DNA from: Acidimicrobiales bacterium
Lineage (GTDB): Bacteria; Actinomycetota; Acidimicrobiia; Acidimicrobiales; SZUA-35
Reading direction: 5' to 3'
Length of the DNA stretch: 64,000 bases
Assembly: GCA_028285495.1 (NCBI GenBank)
Contig: JANQPB010000028.1
Location: 1 to 64,000 of the forward strand
Below, in pieces: positions 34,145-43,211 of the stretch. Each line of letters starts with the position of its first letter. Position 1 is the stretch's first letter. The position numbers and the translations under genes are program-made. Below the pieces are notes generated by a model that worked only from the letters and a program-made list of their open reading frames with translations, was not told the origin of the DNA and searched no databases.

Positions 34145-35113
34145 TCACCCTTTCTCGGGGTTGCTCGGCGTGGTCGGTTCGGACTGGGCCGCGGCGTCTG
34201 CGGATGTGTCGGCGCCGGCGGCTGTGCTCCTCGCCTCGAACGCGGCGACCGCGCCGGCGCCGAGGTGCTCGGCCACCGGGCCGGTGACCGGTTCGAGCAG
34301 CGGCGAGATCTCGAGCAGCGCCTCGAGCAGACGGCGTCGGTCGGCCAGCTCGGGGATGCGACGGCGGACGGCGAGCAGCGGCTCGATCAGCTGCGGGTGC
34401 AGGTCGACGCCGGGCGGCTGGATCAGCGGGATCGCATCGGGGGCGAGCTCGCAATCGGCGAGGACGGCGTCGAGGGCCCGGCGCCCGCAGGCCCACGTCG
34501 AGTGGTCGTCGGCCGCCGGTTCGCCCGGGACGTCCCCGCCCGCCGCGGCGTCGACGTCGCGGACCCGCAGCTCTTCGGCCGGACCGAGCAGGGCCCGCCA
34601 CGGGGTCAGCCGGCCGTCGAAATCGGCCCCGGCGAGATCGAAGCCGTCGAGCCACTGGCTGAAGTCGGCGCCGGCGTCGGTGTCGCGCAGCTCGGTCCGG
34701 TACACGTCGATCAGGAACGCGAGCGGATCGCGGGTGGCGGCCGAGACGGTCACCTCGACGTCGAGCTTGTCGAGGAACACCCGGAGGTGCTCCATGGCCT
34801 GGGGCAGGAAGTTGCCGAGGCAGAACTCCTCGGAGGCCAGCACGATGATCGAGCCGGGCTGGCAGTCGTCGATCAGGCGGCGGTAGCGCTCGAGCACCGA
34901 CACCCGGTCGAGCTGGCGCAGCTCGTCCCGCGGGTTGAAGCCGAGGGCGGTGGCCAGGTCGAGGTGGGACGGGTGTGGCGTCAGCGGCTGCGGGTACACG
35001 ACCCGGTGGTCCCGCAGCGCGACCCGGGACGCGTGCAGGCTCTCGTGCACGGTGGCGCTGCCGGCCCGGTGGAAGCCGATGTGCAGCACCAGGCGCTTGC
35101 GTGCCGTCGCCAT
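34145..35113 (-). CDS. Sulfotransferase-like hypothetical protein
   Basis: 322 residues. The N-terminus LVLHIGFHRAGSATVHESL has the shape of the PAPS 5'-phosphosulfate loop of sulfotransferases (xIGxxKTGTTxxQ), but the Lys is Arg and the TGTT is AGSA. YRRLIDDCQPGSIIVLASEEF and VTVSAATRDPLAFLIDVYRTEL match the PAPS-binding region that follows in this family, with the conserved Arg. The C-terminal ~120 residues are helical and Ala/Glu-rich. It probably binds PAPS weakly or uses another donor. ATG at 35113 lies four bases after the upstream stop. Position in the glycan operon suggests action on a sugar chain. Confidence 0.65.
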   Translation of the reverse strand: MATARKRLVLHIGFHRAGSATVHESLHASRVALRDHRVVYPQPLTPHPSHLDLATALGFNPRDELRQLDRVSVLERYRRLIDDCQPGSIIVLASEEFCLGNFLPQAMEHLRVFLDKLDVEVTVSAATRDPLAFLIDVYRTELRDTDAGADFSQWLDGFDLAGADFDGRLTPWRALLGPAEELRVRDVDAAAGGDVPGEPAADDHSTWACGRRALDAVLADCELAPDAIPLIQPPGVDLHPQLIEPLLAVRRRIPELADRRRLLEALLEISPLLEPVTGPVAEHLGAGAVAAFEARSTAAGADTSADAAAQSEPTTPSNPEKG

Positions 35114-35117
35114 GGCG

Positions 35118-36143
35118 TCAGCGTCCTCCGCCACCGGTCCCGATCTCCGCCTTCTCGACCTCGACGTCGAGGTCGTCGGCCGAGGCTCCGTCGTCGCCGC
35201 CGGCCCGGTCGGGCACGAAGTGGGCGAAGACGGGGCTCAGGGCCCGGTAGGCCGCCTCGATGGCCGCCAGGTCGATGCCGGCCGCCGTCGCGGCGTCGCC
35301 CTCGTCGGCGAGATCGACCACCTCGGGATCACGGCCACGGTAGAAGACCCGGAGCCGGCGGTCCTCGGTCACCGACAGGTGCTCGATGCTCAGCCGGAGC
35401 TCGTCGGCCAGGCGGACGAGCGAGGCGGGGGTCGGGAAGAAGAGGTGCTCGGGGAAGATGTCCTCGTCCTGGGCCACCGGCAGCTCGATGAAGTACGTCG
35501 CCGTCCGGCCGATCCGAGCGCAGCGCCGGAGCAGCGGCAGCGGATCGCGGACGTGCTCGAGCACGTGCCAGATCACGAAGCCGGACACCGGGGTGCCCGT
35601 CGCTTCGACCCGGGACAGGTAGGTCTCGGCATCGGTGTTGGCCAGCACCTCGGGGCCGAGCAGGTAGGCGGCCCTGGCCACCTGGCACAGGAAGCTCGAC
35701 GGCTCGCAGCCGCGGGCCGGGTAGCCGAGGCGGGCGAGCGAGTGCAGGATGTTGCCCCGGCCGGCGCCGATGTCGAGAATCGCCTCGGACGCGCTCGGCG
35801 GCGGCAGGTGCTCCGCCATCTCCCACGCCAGCTGGCTCGCGGTCGAGGCGAGGAGGTCGAGCTGTTCGAGGTTGACATCGCCCCACAGGTCGCGGTGGTA
35901 GTCGGCCTGGCGGGTCGTCTCGGCCCCGGCGTCGTCGACCTCGTTGGCCCCGGCGGGGAACAGCGTGTGGCACTCGGCGCAGCAGCGGAACTCGACGGTC
36001 CCACCGTCGCGGTCGGCGAACCCGGGTGAGGTATCGCTCGGGATGGTGGCCCCGCACAGCGGACAGTGGTCGTAGATCCACCGGTTCCCGCCGGCGGTCA
36101 CCTCCGGCTGGTCCGGCTCGGCCGGATCGTTCACGTCGGTCAC
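35118..36143 (-). CDS. SAM-dependent methyltransferase with N-terminal zinc ribbon
   Basis: 341 residues. A four-Cys ribbon lies near residues 27-60 (CPLCGAT and CCAECHTLF), followed by a class I methyltransferase domain: motif I ILDIGAGRGNILHSLARLGY, motif II RGCEPSSF and the post-motif GFVIWHVLEHVRDPLPLLRR, the pattern of the Methyltransf_23/C-methyltransferase group linked to sugar and polysaccharide genes. The GTG at 36143 overlaps the upstream stop as GTGA, showing tight coupling to the glycosyltransferase gene. It ends in a Gly-rich tail. Sugar substrate inferred from context. Confidence 0.88.
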   Translation of the reverse strand: MTDVNDPAEPDQPEVTAGGNRWIYDHCPLCGATIPSDTSPGFADRDGGTVEFRCCAECHTLFPAGANEVDDAGAETTRQADYHRDLWGDVNLEQLDLLASTASQLAWEMAEHLPPPSASEAILDIGAGRGNILHSLARLGYPARGCEPSSFLCQVARAAYLLGPEVLANTDAETYLSRVEATGTPVSGFVIWHVLEHVRDPLPLLRRCARIGRTATYFIELPVAQDEDIFPEHLFFPTPASLVRLADELRLSIEHLSVTEDRRLRVFYRGRDPEVVDLADEGDAATAAGIDLAAIEAAYRALSPVFAHFVPDRAGGDDGASADDLDVEVEKAEIGTGGGGR

Positions 36144-39100
36144 AGCTCGGCTGACCTCCTCTGCCAGTCGCAAAAGGCCCGCGTCGCCCGCCCTGCATCC
36201 GACGGGGCGATGATCGGGTCGTCGTGGTAGCGGGGACGGGCGGTGGCCGGCTCGATGGCGATCCCCGAGATCCGGGCCAGCACGACGTTGACCATCACCT
36301 CGGTCTCCCAGGCCAGTGGCCGGCGGCTCACGAAGTCGAGACAGCGCCGCTGGTGCGCTTGCCACCGAGCGTCGTCGGTCAGGAGGCCGAGCATGGCCTC
36401 GGCCAGCGAGCCCGGCGACTGGTAGGCCAGGACCGCGGTGCCGTCGTCGTAGTCGAACAGCGTGTTGTAGCGGTACACCTCGACCGGCACCCCGCCGGCG
36501 GCCATCAGCTCGAACGGGATCCGGGACGGGTTCGTCATCGACAGGCACAGCCCGACCCGGCAGCGGTTGTAGAGCTCGTTCAGCTCCTCCAGATCGCGGA
36601 TCAGGCCGTGGTTGATCACCTCGATGCCGAGCTCGGCGTCGAGATCGAGGTCGTCCGGCGAGCCGTAGACGTGGATCTCGACCTCGGGTCGGGCCCGCTT
36701 GACCCTCCGCAGCGCCTCCATGCCGAGCCGAGGGGTCCGGCGGGGCTTGTCCGGCTGGTAGAGGAAGCAGACGGCCGGAGGGCGGTCGGCGGTGCCGCCG
36801 CGGCCGTCCGGCGTGTCGTCCAGCGGCCGGTAGATCGTGGCGTCGGCGCCGAGCCCGGCGGGGAAGGCCGGGCTGCCGTACCGGGTCTGGAGCACGTGGG
36901 CCAGCCAGCTCCCGACGGTCAGGAAGTCGAAGCCGTCGCCGTAGCTCGACTCGGCGGCGATGTAGCCGTCGCTCATCGGGTTGAACGAGGCCTCGAAGTC
37001 CTGGACGAGGTAGCCGCGGTTTCGGGCCGACACCTCCAGGACGTGCTCGGCCGATGCGGCGACGGTGGCCAGCGCGTAGTCGAACGAGGCCGGCGTCTGC
37101 CAGCCCATCTCGATGCTCACGCCCGAGCCACGCAGCTGACCGACGGCGTCCTCGATCGCCGAGCCGGAGCCCGCTCCGTCGAGGAAGAGCTGCACGTCGA
37201 GCCCGGTTGCGGCGATGCCGCGTGCCAGGTTGTAGATGGTGCGGTGGCCGCCCGACCCGACGATGGGGGCCGGGGCGAACACCGCGACCGAGCCATCGGT
37301 GGTCACGTCCGGGGCCGAGGCGAACACCCGGGTCGGGATGTGGAGCGGGCGGGAGGCGGACTCCCGCCAGTTGTTGGCGACGACCGCCCTGGCCCTGGCC
37401 CCGATGCCCTCGGGCCAGCGGCTGGCCTCGGTTGCCTCGGCGATGGCGCTGTAGAGGTCGTTGCCCTGGAGGTGCTCGACCGCCGCATCGAGGTCGACCA
37501 CGGCCTCCATGTCCTGGAAGTCGCCGGTCCCGAACGTCTCGTTGTGGCTGAGGGCGAAGAAGGCGTCCGCCAGCTCGGGCGGCGGCTGACGGATCAGGCC
37601 GAGCGCCAGCTTCCGGGCGAGCGGGCGCAGGTCGACCGACGTCAATGCGTGGCGAGCGACCAGGTCGATCAGGGCCGGCGCGGCGGCCATGATGCCCGCC
37701 TGGAACGCGGCGACCGGGCCGGTGATCACCGCCTCTTCGACCGGGTCGAGCAACCGGTCGGCCACCACCGTGCCGTCGTCTCGCCGGCGGTAGGCGGTGA
37801 CCGAGCCCCCTGGCGCATTGAACACCATCTCCAGGGGGGCGACCTCGTCGATGGTCCACGAGTCGCCCTCGTCGTCGTTGTGGTCGAACAGCCAGCCGAC
37901 CTTGGCGCTCGTCGGCGGCTGCTCGTTGAGGAACCGGTACAGGCCGAGGTACACGCCGGTGACGGCTCGGCCGGTCGCCCTGGCCAGGTTGTCCTGGATC
38001 GTGCCCCGCCAGCCGAGGTCGACGATCAGCAGGTTGCCGTCGTCCAGCCCCCGCTGCGCCACCAGATCGTCGAGCAGGGCCCGCTGCTCGACGGAGGTGG
38101 CCTGGACCAGGTGCCGCAGCTCCGGGTCGTCGAGCACCGCGACGAAGCGCTCGTCCCGCCACGGGTACTCGACCGGTTCGCCGAACTCGAGGCCGTGGCG
38201 CTCGAACACCGACCGGGCCGGCTCCTCGTCGAGGCCGAGGCTGGCCACCAGGCCCCGAGGCGACTGGGTCGAGTACATCGACCACAGCCGCATCAGCTCG
38301 CCCGGCTCGAACCGCTCGAGCGACGGTCCGAAGGTGGAGCGTCGGCTCACCTCGAGCAGCTCGGTTCGCGGCACCGGCAGCCCGTAGGGCTCGGCGGCGG
38401 CGATGGCGTCGACCAGCCGCTTGAGCAGCACCCCTTCCCTGGTGAAGAAGACGATGGCGTCGGCCTCGCGGGCCAGCGCCTCTTCGACGATGCGAAGGGC
38501 GAGACCGACCGCCACCGGCGCGAAGCGGGCGCCGAGGACGGCGGTGCGGGCGGCCCCGTCGCCCCGCCGGCGACCCGGCTCGTCGCCAAGCTCCCGCTCG
38601 ACGGCCCCGATGGTGGCCCCGATGTGGGCCTCGTAGGCCTCGGCGTTGCCGGCGATCCGCTCGGCGACGGCGACCCCGAGCTCGGGCTGTCGCTCGACCT
38701 CGTGGTGGACGGCGCGGACGCCGGCCCGGGTGGCGGCGGCCACGTCGGCCGCGTGGTTGTCGCCGATGTGGATGACGTCGAGACCGTCGATCCCCATCTC
38801 GTCGAGCATGCGGGCGAACATCCGGCCGGACCGCTTCGAGTCGCCGTCCTCGCAGGAGACCCACGAGCGGGCGAAGTGGGCCTCGACACCGTTGCCGGCG
38901 AGCAGCCGCTGGATCGCCGTCGCCGGCAGGTAGAAGTCGGATGCGAACACCAGGTTCCGGTTCGAGAGCGCAGCGAGGACCGGGTCCATGGCCTGGTTGC
39001 GGTACGTGACCCGCAACTCGGTCGCCAGCTCGTTGGCCACGAGCTGCTCGACGGCCCGGGTGGCGACGCCGGCCGACGCCGTCGGCGACAGCGCGTCGTC

Positions 39101-40054
39101 GACCCAGGCCGCAGCGGCCTCGCTGAACCGGTACTCCCGGTCATCGCCGAACGACACCCGGGCCTCGGCCGCCAACCGGCCCCGGTACAGGGCCCTGACC
39201 GACCGCAGCTCGGGCCGGATCCAGCGGTGGAAGCCGAACAACAGGTGGCGGGCCGAGGCCAGCTTGACCTCCTCCGGGTGGCAGCGCCGCATGATGAGCG
39301 TGTCCCAGACGTCGAACGAGACCACCTTGTGGTCGGCCAGCGCCCTGGCATCGAGGCGGACGACCGGCGTGGCCGGCGCATCGAGCAGCCGGGCCGGTCC
39401 GTGCCAGGCGGTGTTGTCGAGGGCGAGGCTGGCCCCGATGTTGACGAGCTCGTTGTCGACCGTCTCCACCAGGGACCGCTTCGCCGCCGGCGTCGGGAAC
39501 CGGCCCTCGTGGCGGCCGTGCAGCCAGTAGTGGACCAGCGGGTTCATGCCGGCGGCGGCGACGTCCCGGTACTCCTCGAGGTACCAGGCGCCGTCGAAGT
39601 CGGGCCCGGGGCGGCGGCCCTCGTCCGCCCCGTGGCGGACGTAGTGGATCAGCGGGTTCATGCCGGCGGCGGCGACGTCCCGGTACTCCTCGAGGTACCA
39701 GGCGCCGTCGAACAGCGGGTGGGGGCTCAGCCCGAGCGCCGCGCCGGCGTCGAGGTAGTGCGCGACCGGGTCGGGGCAGGGCTGGCCGACCTGGCGCCGA
39801 TAGTGCTCGGTGGCGAACAGCGGGTGGGGGTCGAGGCCGGCGGCCGCGCCGAGCGCCCGCCAGTGGGCGAGGAGCTCGGTCCGGTCGCGACCGGGGAGCT
39901 CGGCCGACGCGGCGTACCAGCCGTCGTCGAACAGCGTGTCGACGTCGGCGTCGCCGCTCGACCCGTCGTCGGTGCCGCCCGGCGCCGGGGGACGCAGACC
40001 GGCCGCCCTGGTGGCGGTCCCGAGCAGACGGCGAGCAGTCGAAGGCGCCTTCAC
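36140..40054 (-). CDS. Large multidomain protein: N-terminal repeats, HAD-like domain and WsaF-like glycosyltransferase
   Basis: 1304 residues. (a) Residues 39-189: four copies of a ~38-residue repeat with FDGAWYLEEYRDVAAAGMNP and HYxxHGxxEGRxP, known from proteins of surface glycan synthesis. (b) From about 240: a HAD-like domain with VVSFDVWDTLI (245-254), VFASDFYLP and VIHIGDNHAADVAAA, as found next to rhamnosyltransferases. (c) About 480-880: a less clear domain with IVFFTREGVLLKRL and LLIVDLGWRGTIQDNLAR. (d) The last ~390 residues: a glycosyltransferase like WsaF, with IVGSGGHRTIYNLARG, GYLVQDFEASFNPMSDGY, CFLYQPDKPRRTPRLG and the nucleotide-sugar site SMTNPSRIPFELMAAGGVPVE. The start is GTG at 40054 after AAAGGA. 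Leads the operon; probably assembles a surface glycan. Confidence 0.9.
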   Translation of the reverse strand: MKAPSTARRLLGTATRAAGLRPPAPGGTDDGSSGDADVDTLFDDGWYAASAELPGRDRTELLAHWRALGAAAGLDPHPLFATEHYRRQVGQPCPDPVAHYLDAGAALGLSPHPLFDGAWYLEEYRDVAAAGMNPLIHYVRHGADEGRRPGPDFDGAWYLEEYRDVAAAGMNPLVHYWLHGRHEGRFPTPAAKRSLVETVDNELVNIGASLALDNTAWHGPARLLDAPATPVVRLDARALADHKVVSFDVWDTLIMRRCHPEEVKLASARHLLFGFHRWIRPELRSVRALYRGRLAAEARVSFGDDREYRFSEAAAAWVDDALSPTASAGVATRAVEQLVANELATELRVTYRNQAMDPVLAALSNRNLVFASDFYLPATAIQRLLAGNGVEAHFARSWVSCEDGDSKRSGRMFARMLDEMGIDGLDVIHIGDNHAADVAAATRAGVRAVHHEVERQPELGVAVAERIAGNAEAYEAHIGATIGAVERELGDEPGRRRGDGAARTAVLGARFAPVAVGLALRIVEEALAREADAIVFFTREGVLLKRLVDAIAAAEPYGLPVPRTELLEVSRRSTFGPSLERFEPGELMRLWSMYSTQSPRGLVASLGLDEEPARSVFERHGLEFGEPVEYPWRDERFVAVLDDPELRHLVQATSVEQRALLDDLVAQRGLDDGNLLIVDLGWRGTIQDNLARATGRAVTGVYLGLYRFLNEQPPTSAKVGWLFDHNDDEGDSWTIDEVAPLEMVFNAPGGSVTAYRRRDDGTVVADRLLDPVEEAVITGPVAAFQAGIMAAAPALIDLVARHALTSVDLRPLARKLALGLIRQPPPELADAFFALSHNETFGTGDFQDMEAVVDLDAAVEHLQGNDLYSAIAEATEASRWPEGIGARARAVVANNWRESASRPLHIPTRVFASAPDVTTDGSVAVFAPAPIVGSGGHRTIYNLARGIAATGLDVQLFLDGAGSGSAIEDAVGQLRGSGVSIEMGWQTPASFDYALATVAASAEHVLEVSARNRGYLVQDFEASFNPMSDGYIAAESSYGDGFDFLTVGSWLAHVLQTRYGSPAFPAGLGADATIYRPLDDTPDGRGGTADRPPAVCFLYQPDKPRRTPRLGMEALRRVKRARPEVEIHVYGSPDDLDLDAELGIEVINHGLIRDLEELNELYNRCRVGLCLSMTNPSRIPFELMAAGGVPVEVYRYNTLFDYDDGTAVLAYQSPGSLAEAMLGLLTDDARWQAHQRRCLDFVSRRPLAWETEVMVNVVLARISGIAIEPATARPRYHDDPIIAPSDAGRATRAFCDWQRRSAEL
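39536..39712 (-). repeat. 63-nt exact direct repeat in the glycosyltransferase gene
   Basis: Bases 39536-39598 and 39650-39712 are identical over 63 nt, 114 bp apart (38 codons). They encode the same 21-residue block with FDGAWYLEEYRD and MNPL. Synonymous drift is absent, so the copying is recent or is maintained by gene conversion; nearby repeats in the same array are far more diverged. Confidence 0.9.
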
Positions 40055-40246
40055 CGTTGTCCTTTCGCGGCGGCGGGCAGCAGGAGCTGCAAGGTTCGGC
40101 GGACGGGGCCCGTGGCGGCGGCCGAGGGTGGGCCCGGACCGAGCACCCTACCGGCGTCGTCGCGTTTCCGCTGGGATGGCAACCAGCGACAATCGGGTCG
40201 TCCCAGCCGGCCGCACGCCGCCTGGATGGGCCCCCGCCCGACCATC

Positions 40247-40252
40247 TAGCGT
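40247..40252 (+). promoter_or_regulatory. -10 box (TAGCGT) of the CoA-transferase family gene
   Basis: TAGCGT ends six bases before the ATG at 40259. The 204-bp gap to the divergent glycan operon holds no gene and no clear second promoter. Confidence 0.5.
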
Positions 40253-40258
40253 GTCGCC

Positions 40259-41404
40259 ATGGGACCGCTCGAGGGAATCACGATCATCGAACTGGCCGGT
40301 ATCGGACCGGGGCCGTTCTGCGCCATGATGCTGGCCGACATGGGCGCCGACGTCGTCCGCATCGATCGGGCCGGCGCCGTCCGCGGCGGCGACCCGGACG
40401 ACCCGCCGAAGGACACGCTGCTCCGGAACCGGCGCTCGATCGGCATCGACCTGAAGAACCCGGACGGGGTCGAGGCGGTGCTGAAGATGGTCGAGTCGGC
40501 CGACGGGCTCATCGAGGGCTTCCGCCCTGGCGTCACCGAGCGCCTGGGACTCGGTCCGGACGACTGCGCCGCCCGCAATCCGGCCCTCGTCTACGGCCGC
40601 ATGACCGGCTGGGGCCAGGAGGGCCCCTACGCCAACGCCGCCGGCCACGACATCAACTACATCGCCCTGGCCGGCGCCCTGGAGCCGATCGGCCGGGTCG
40701 GCGGCCCGCCCCACCCGCCCCTCAACCTCGTCGGCGACTTCGGCGGCGGCGGCATGTACCTCGCCTTCGGCATGGTCTGCGGGATCCTCGAGGCCAGGCG
40801 CAGCGGCCAGGGACAGGTGGTCGACGCGGCGATGGTCGACGGGGCGGCCTCGCTCATCAACTTCATCTGGGGCATGAAGGCCAGCGGCTTCTGGGGCCCC
40901 GAGCGGGGCACCAACCTGCTCGACACCGGCTCGCACTTCTACGACGTCTACGAGTGCGCCGACGGGACCTACGTGTCGATCGGCTCGATCGAGCCCCAGT
41001 TCTACGCCGAGCTGCTGGAGCTGTCGGGTTTCGGTGCGGACGAGGACCTGCCGGCGCAGATGGACCGCGAGCAGTGGCCGGCGATGTCCGAGCGGCTCGG
41101 CGAGATCTTCCGGTCGAAGACCCGGGCCGAGTGGTGCGAGATCATGGAGCACACCGACGTGTGCTTCGCCCCCGTGCTCAGCCCCGAGGAGGCCGCCGAG
41201 CACCCCCACAACGTGGCCAGGGGCACGTTCGTCGAGGTCGCCGGGCTCACCCAGGCCGGCCCCGCGCCGCGCTTCAGTCGAACGTCGCCGGAGATCACCA
41301 GGCCGGCTCCCCACCCGGGTCAGCACACCGACGAGATCCTGGCCCAGTTCGGCCTCGACGACGACCACATCGCCAAGCTCCACGACACCGGGGCCGTCGT
41401 GTGA
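40259..41404 (+). CDS. Alpha-methylacyl-CoA racemase (family III CoA-transferase fold)
   Basis: 381 residues. ITIIELAGIGPGPFCAMMLADMGADVVRID is the CaiB/BaiF family N-terminus. AGHDINYIALAG and NLVGDFGGGGMYLA match the catalytic His and Asp of alpha-methylacyl-CoA racemases (as in the mycobacterial enzyme), which separates it from true CoA-transferases that use an Asp in another loop. It would invert 2-methylacyl-CoA for beta-oxidation of branched acids or sterol side chains. ATG at 40259 has a leaderless context. Convergent with the site-2 protease gene (63 bp). Confidence 0.9.
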   Translation: MGPLEGITIIELAGIGPGPFCAMMLADMGADVVRIDRAGAVRGGDPDDPPKDTLLRNRRSIGIDLKNPDGVEAVLKMVESADGLIEGFRPGVTERLGLGPDDCAARNPALVYGRMTGWGQEGPYANAAGHDINYIALAGALEPIGRVGGPPHPPLNLVGDFGGGGMYLAFGMVCGILEARRSGQGQVVDAAMVDGAASLINFIWGMKASGFWGPERGTNLLDTGSHFYDVYECADGTYVSIGSIEPQFYAELLELSGFGADEDLPAQMDREQWPAMSERLGEIFRSKTRAEWCEIMEHTDVCFAPVLSPEEAAEHPHNVARGTFVEVAGLTQAGPAPRFSRTSPEITRPAPHPGQHTDEILAQFGLDDDHIAKLHDTGAVV

Positions 41405-41467
41405 GTCGAGGCGCCGGAGGCGCTCCTGGCGGAGCTCGCCTTCGGTGAACGCGGTGCGCCCGTTGCG

Positions 41468-42271
41468 TCAGCGGCAGGCGGCGGGGATGTTCGAGTCCCA
41501 GAACCGGAACTGGAAGTAGCCGCAGCGCCACTGGTCGAGCTCGACGCCGAACAGCTCGGTGATGAACGTCACCGCACCCCAGAAGGCGTCGCCGATCGGC
41601 TCGTAGCGCCAGATCACGAGGATCGCGATCAACGGGCCGTAGGTGGCGACCGGGCGGAGGAGCTGGCGGGTGTTGGCCGGAAGCGTCGACTCGATCACCG
41701 CGTACCCGTCGAACCCGGGGACGGGGAGCATGTTCAACACGAACACCGCGATCTGCAGGAAGCCGAAGAAGCCGATGGCCCCGGCCAGGGTCGGCTGGGT
41801 GGTCGAATCGATCACGTCGAACCCGAGCAGGGCGAGGCTCACGCAGCCGAGGGCCAGGTTGGTCAGCGGCCCGGCCAGGGCAACGATCGACGCCCTGGCG
41901 TCGCTCAGCACGCCACGGTTCAGCAGCACCGCCCCCCCGGGCAGCCCGATGCCCCCCATGATGATGAACACCAGGGGCAGGGCGAACGACAGGATCGGGT
42001 GGGTGTAGGTGCGCGGGTCGAGCGTCAGGTAACCCCGCTGGGCCACCGAGCGGTCGCCGCCCCGCCACGCCAGGAAGGCGTGGGCGAACTCGTGGAAGAT
42101 CAGCGACAGCGTCCACGCCCCGATCACGAAGGCGAACACGGCCACCCGCCCGCTCGTCCCGGTCAGCAGGTCGCCGGTGGTCAACCAGGCCGCCGCTGCG
42201 GTGAAGACCACGATGGCGAAGAAGATCGGGCTCGGTCGGACGCCCTGGTCCGCCTGCGGCCGTGAGAGCAC
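41468..42271 (-). CDS. Site-2 protease (M50) family membrane metalloprotease
   Basis: 267 residues with several membrane helices. The zinc motif HEFAH (60-64) lies in a helix, and the second metal motif NMLPVPGFDGYAVI (NxxPxPxxDG) follows later. This is the short Rip/YwhC-like form with no PDZ domain. It cuts within membrane segments in signalling. The family N-terminus is open for two GTG codons; GTG at 42271 is preferred over 42277 because it lies six bases after a minus-strand TAGGCT box, whereas 42277 directly abuts the box. Substrate unknown. Confidence 0.9.
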   Translation of the reverse strand: MLSRPQADQGVRPSPIFFAIVVFTAAAAWLTTGDLLTGTSGRVAVFAFVIGAWTLSLIFHEFAHAFLAWRGGDRSVAQRGYLTLDPRTYTHPILSFALPLVFIIMGGIGLPGGAVLLNRGVLSDARASIVALAGPLTNLALGCVSLALLGFDVIDSTTQPTLAGAIGFFGFLQIAVFVLNMLPVPGFDGYAVIESTLPANTRQLLRPVATYGPLIAILVIWRYEPIGDAFWGAVTFITELFGVELDQWRCGYFQFRFWDSNIPAACR

Positions 42272-42365
42272 CGTCACAGCCTAGTGCGGCACCCGTGTCC
42301 GGCCAGGCGAGCGGCCGGCCGCCCGGCTGATCGAGCGGGCGTCCTCGCCAGTAGCCTGTGGCCAT
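42272..42365. promoter_or_regulatory. Divergent promoters of the site-2 protease and PIG-L amidase genes
   Basis: Minus-strand TAGGCT (42283-42278) is six bases from the GTG at 42271. Plus-strand TAGCCT (42352-42357) is eight bases from the ATG at 42366. Confidence 0.5.
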
Positions 42366-43166
42366 ATGGCAACCCTGGTCTGCTTCCACGCCCATCCGGA
42401 CGACGAGGCCCTCTCGACCGGTGGGCTGATGGCCAAGGCCTCGGCCGCCGGCCACCGGGTCATCCTGGTCACCGCCACCCGGGGCGAGCAGGGCGAGCCC
42501 CAACCGGGCGTCCTGGCCGACGGCGAGGAGCTGTGGCAGCGCCGGGTCATCGAGACCGCCGAGGCGGCCGCCGTCCTCGGGGCCGAGGAGCCCCGGTTCC
42601 TCGACTACGAGGACTCGGGGATGATGGGTGAGCCGACCAACGACAACCCTGCGTGCTTCTGGCAGGCCGACCTCGACGAGGCCGCCGACCGCCTGGCCGC
42701 CATCCTCGCCGAGGTGTCGGCCGACGTGCTGACGATCTACGACGACCACGGACTCTACGGTCACCCCGACCACATCCAGGTCCACCGGGTCGGTCTGCTG
42801 GCGGCCGAGAAGGCCGGCGTCACCAACGTCTACGAGGCCACCGTCAGCCGCGACCGGGTGCTCGAGTCGTTCGACGACATCCCCGACGAGGTCCCCGACG
42901 AGGAGCGCCCCAACCTCGACGACTTCGACGAGTTCGGCGTGCCCCACGACGATCTCGCCTTCTCGGTCGACATCGCCGATCAGCTCGGGACCAAGCGAAA
43001 GGCGATGGCGGTGCACCGCAGCCAGATCTCGGACCAGAGCTTCTTCCTCACCATGCCGGAGGACCGCTTCGCCGCCATGTTCTCGACCGAGTGGTTCGCC
43101 GTGCCCGGCCGCACCGGCACCGGCGGACCCGAGGTGGTCGACCTCCTGCCCGGGCTCGATCGCTAG
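42366..43166 (+). CDS. PIG-L family zinc deacetylase, mycothiol S-conjugate amidase-like
   Basis: 266 residues. AHPDDEALSTGG (9-20) holds the zinc-binding His-Pro-Asp-Asp, and YGHPDHIQVHR holds the third ligand. This is the LmbE/MshB/Mca fold. ATRGEQGEP and RRVIETAEAAAVLGA are typical of the Mca and MshB types. Mca cleaves mycothiol conjugates in detoxification, and MshB deacetylates GlcNAc-Ins in mycothiol synthesis; the sequence does not decide between them. The C-terminus KRKAMAVHRSQISDQSFFL matches the Mca-type substrate region. Leaderless start after TAGCCT. Confidence 0.88.
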   Translation: MATLVCFHAHPDDEALSTGGLMAKASAAGHRVILVTATRGEQGEPQPGVLADGEELWQRRVIETAEAAAVLGAEEPRFLDYEDSGMMGEPTNDNPACFWQADLDEAADRLAAILAEVSADVLTIYDDHGLYGHPDHIQVHRVGLLAAEKAGVTNVYEATVSRDRVLESFDDIPDEVPDEERPNLDDFDEFGVPHDDLAFSVDIADQLGTKRKAMAVHRSQISDQSFFLTMPEDRFAAMFSTEWFAVPGRTGTGGPEVVDLLPGLDR

Positions 43167-43211
43167 GCGCCGGCGGGAGGTCGCACGAGGGTGGCTTCGG
43201 ACGGGCGGCGG

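Noticed and set aside
36224..40249. A plus-strand open frame of over 1300 codons opposite the glycosyltransferase gene
   Set aside because: It mirrors the coding frame of the minus-strand gene, as GC-rich codon use leaves the antisense frame free of stops. Its composition (Val, Asp, Gly, Arg, Gln, His in low-complexity runs) has no domain pattern.
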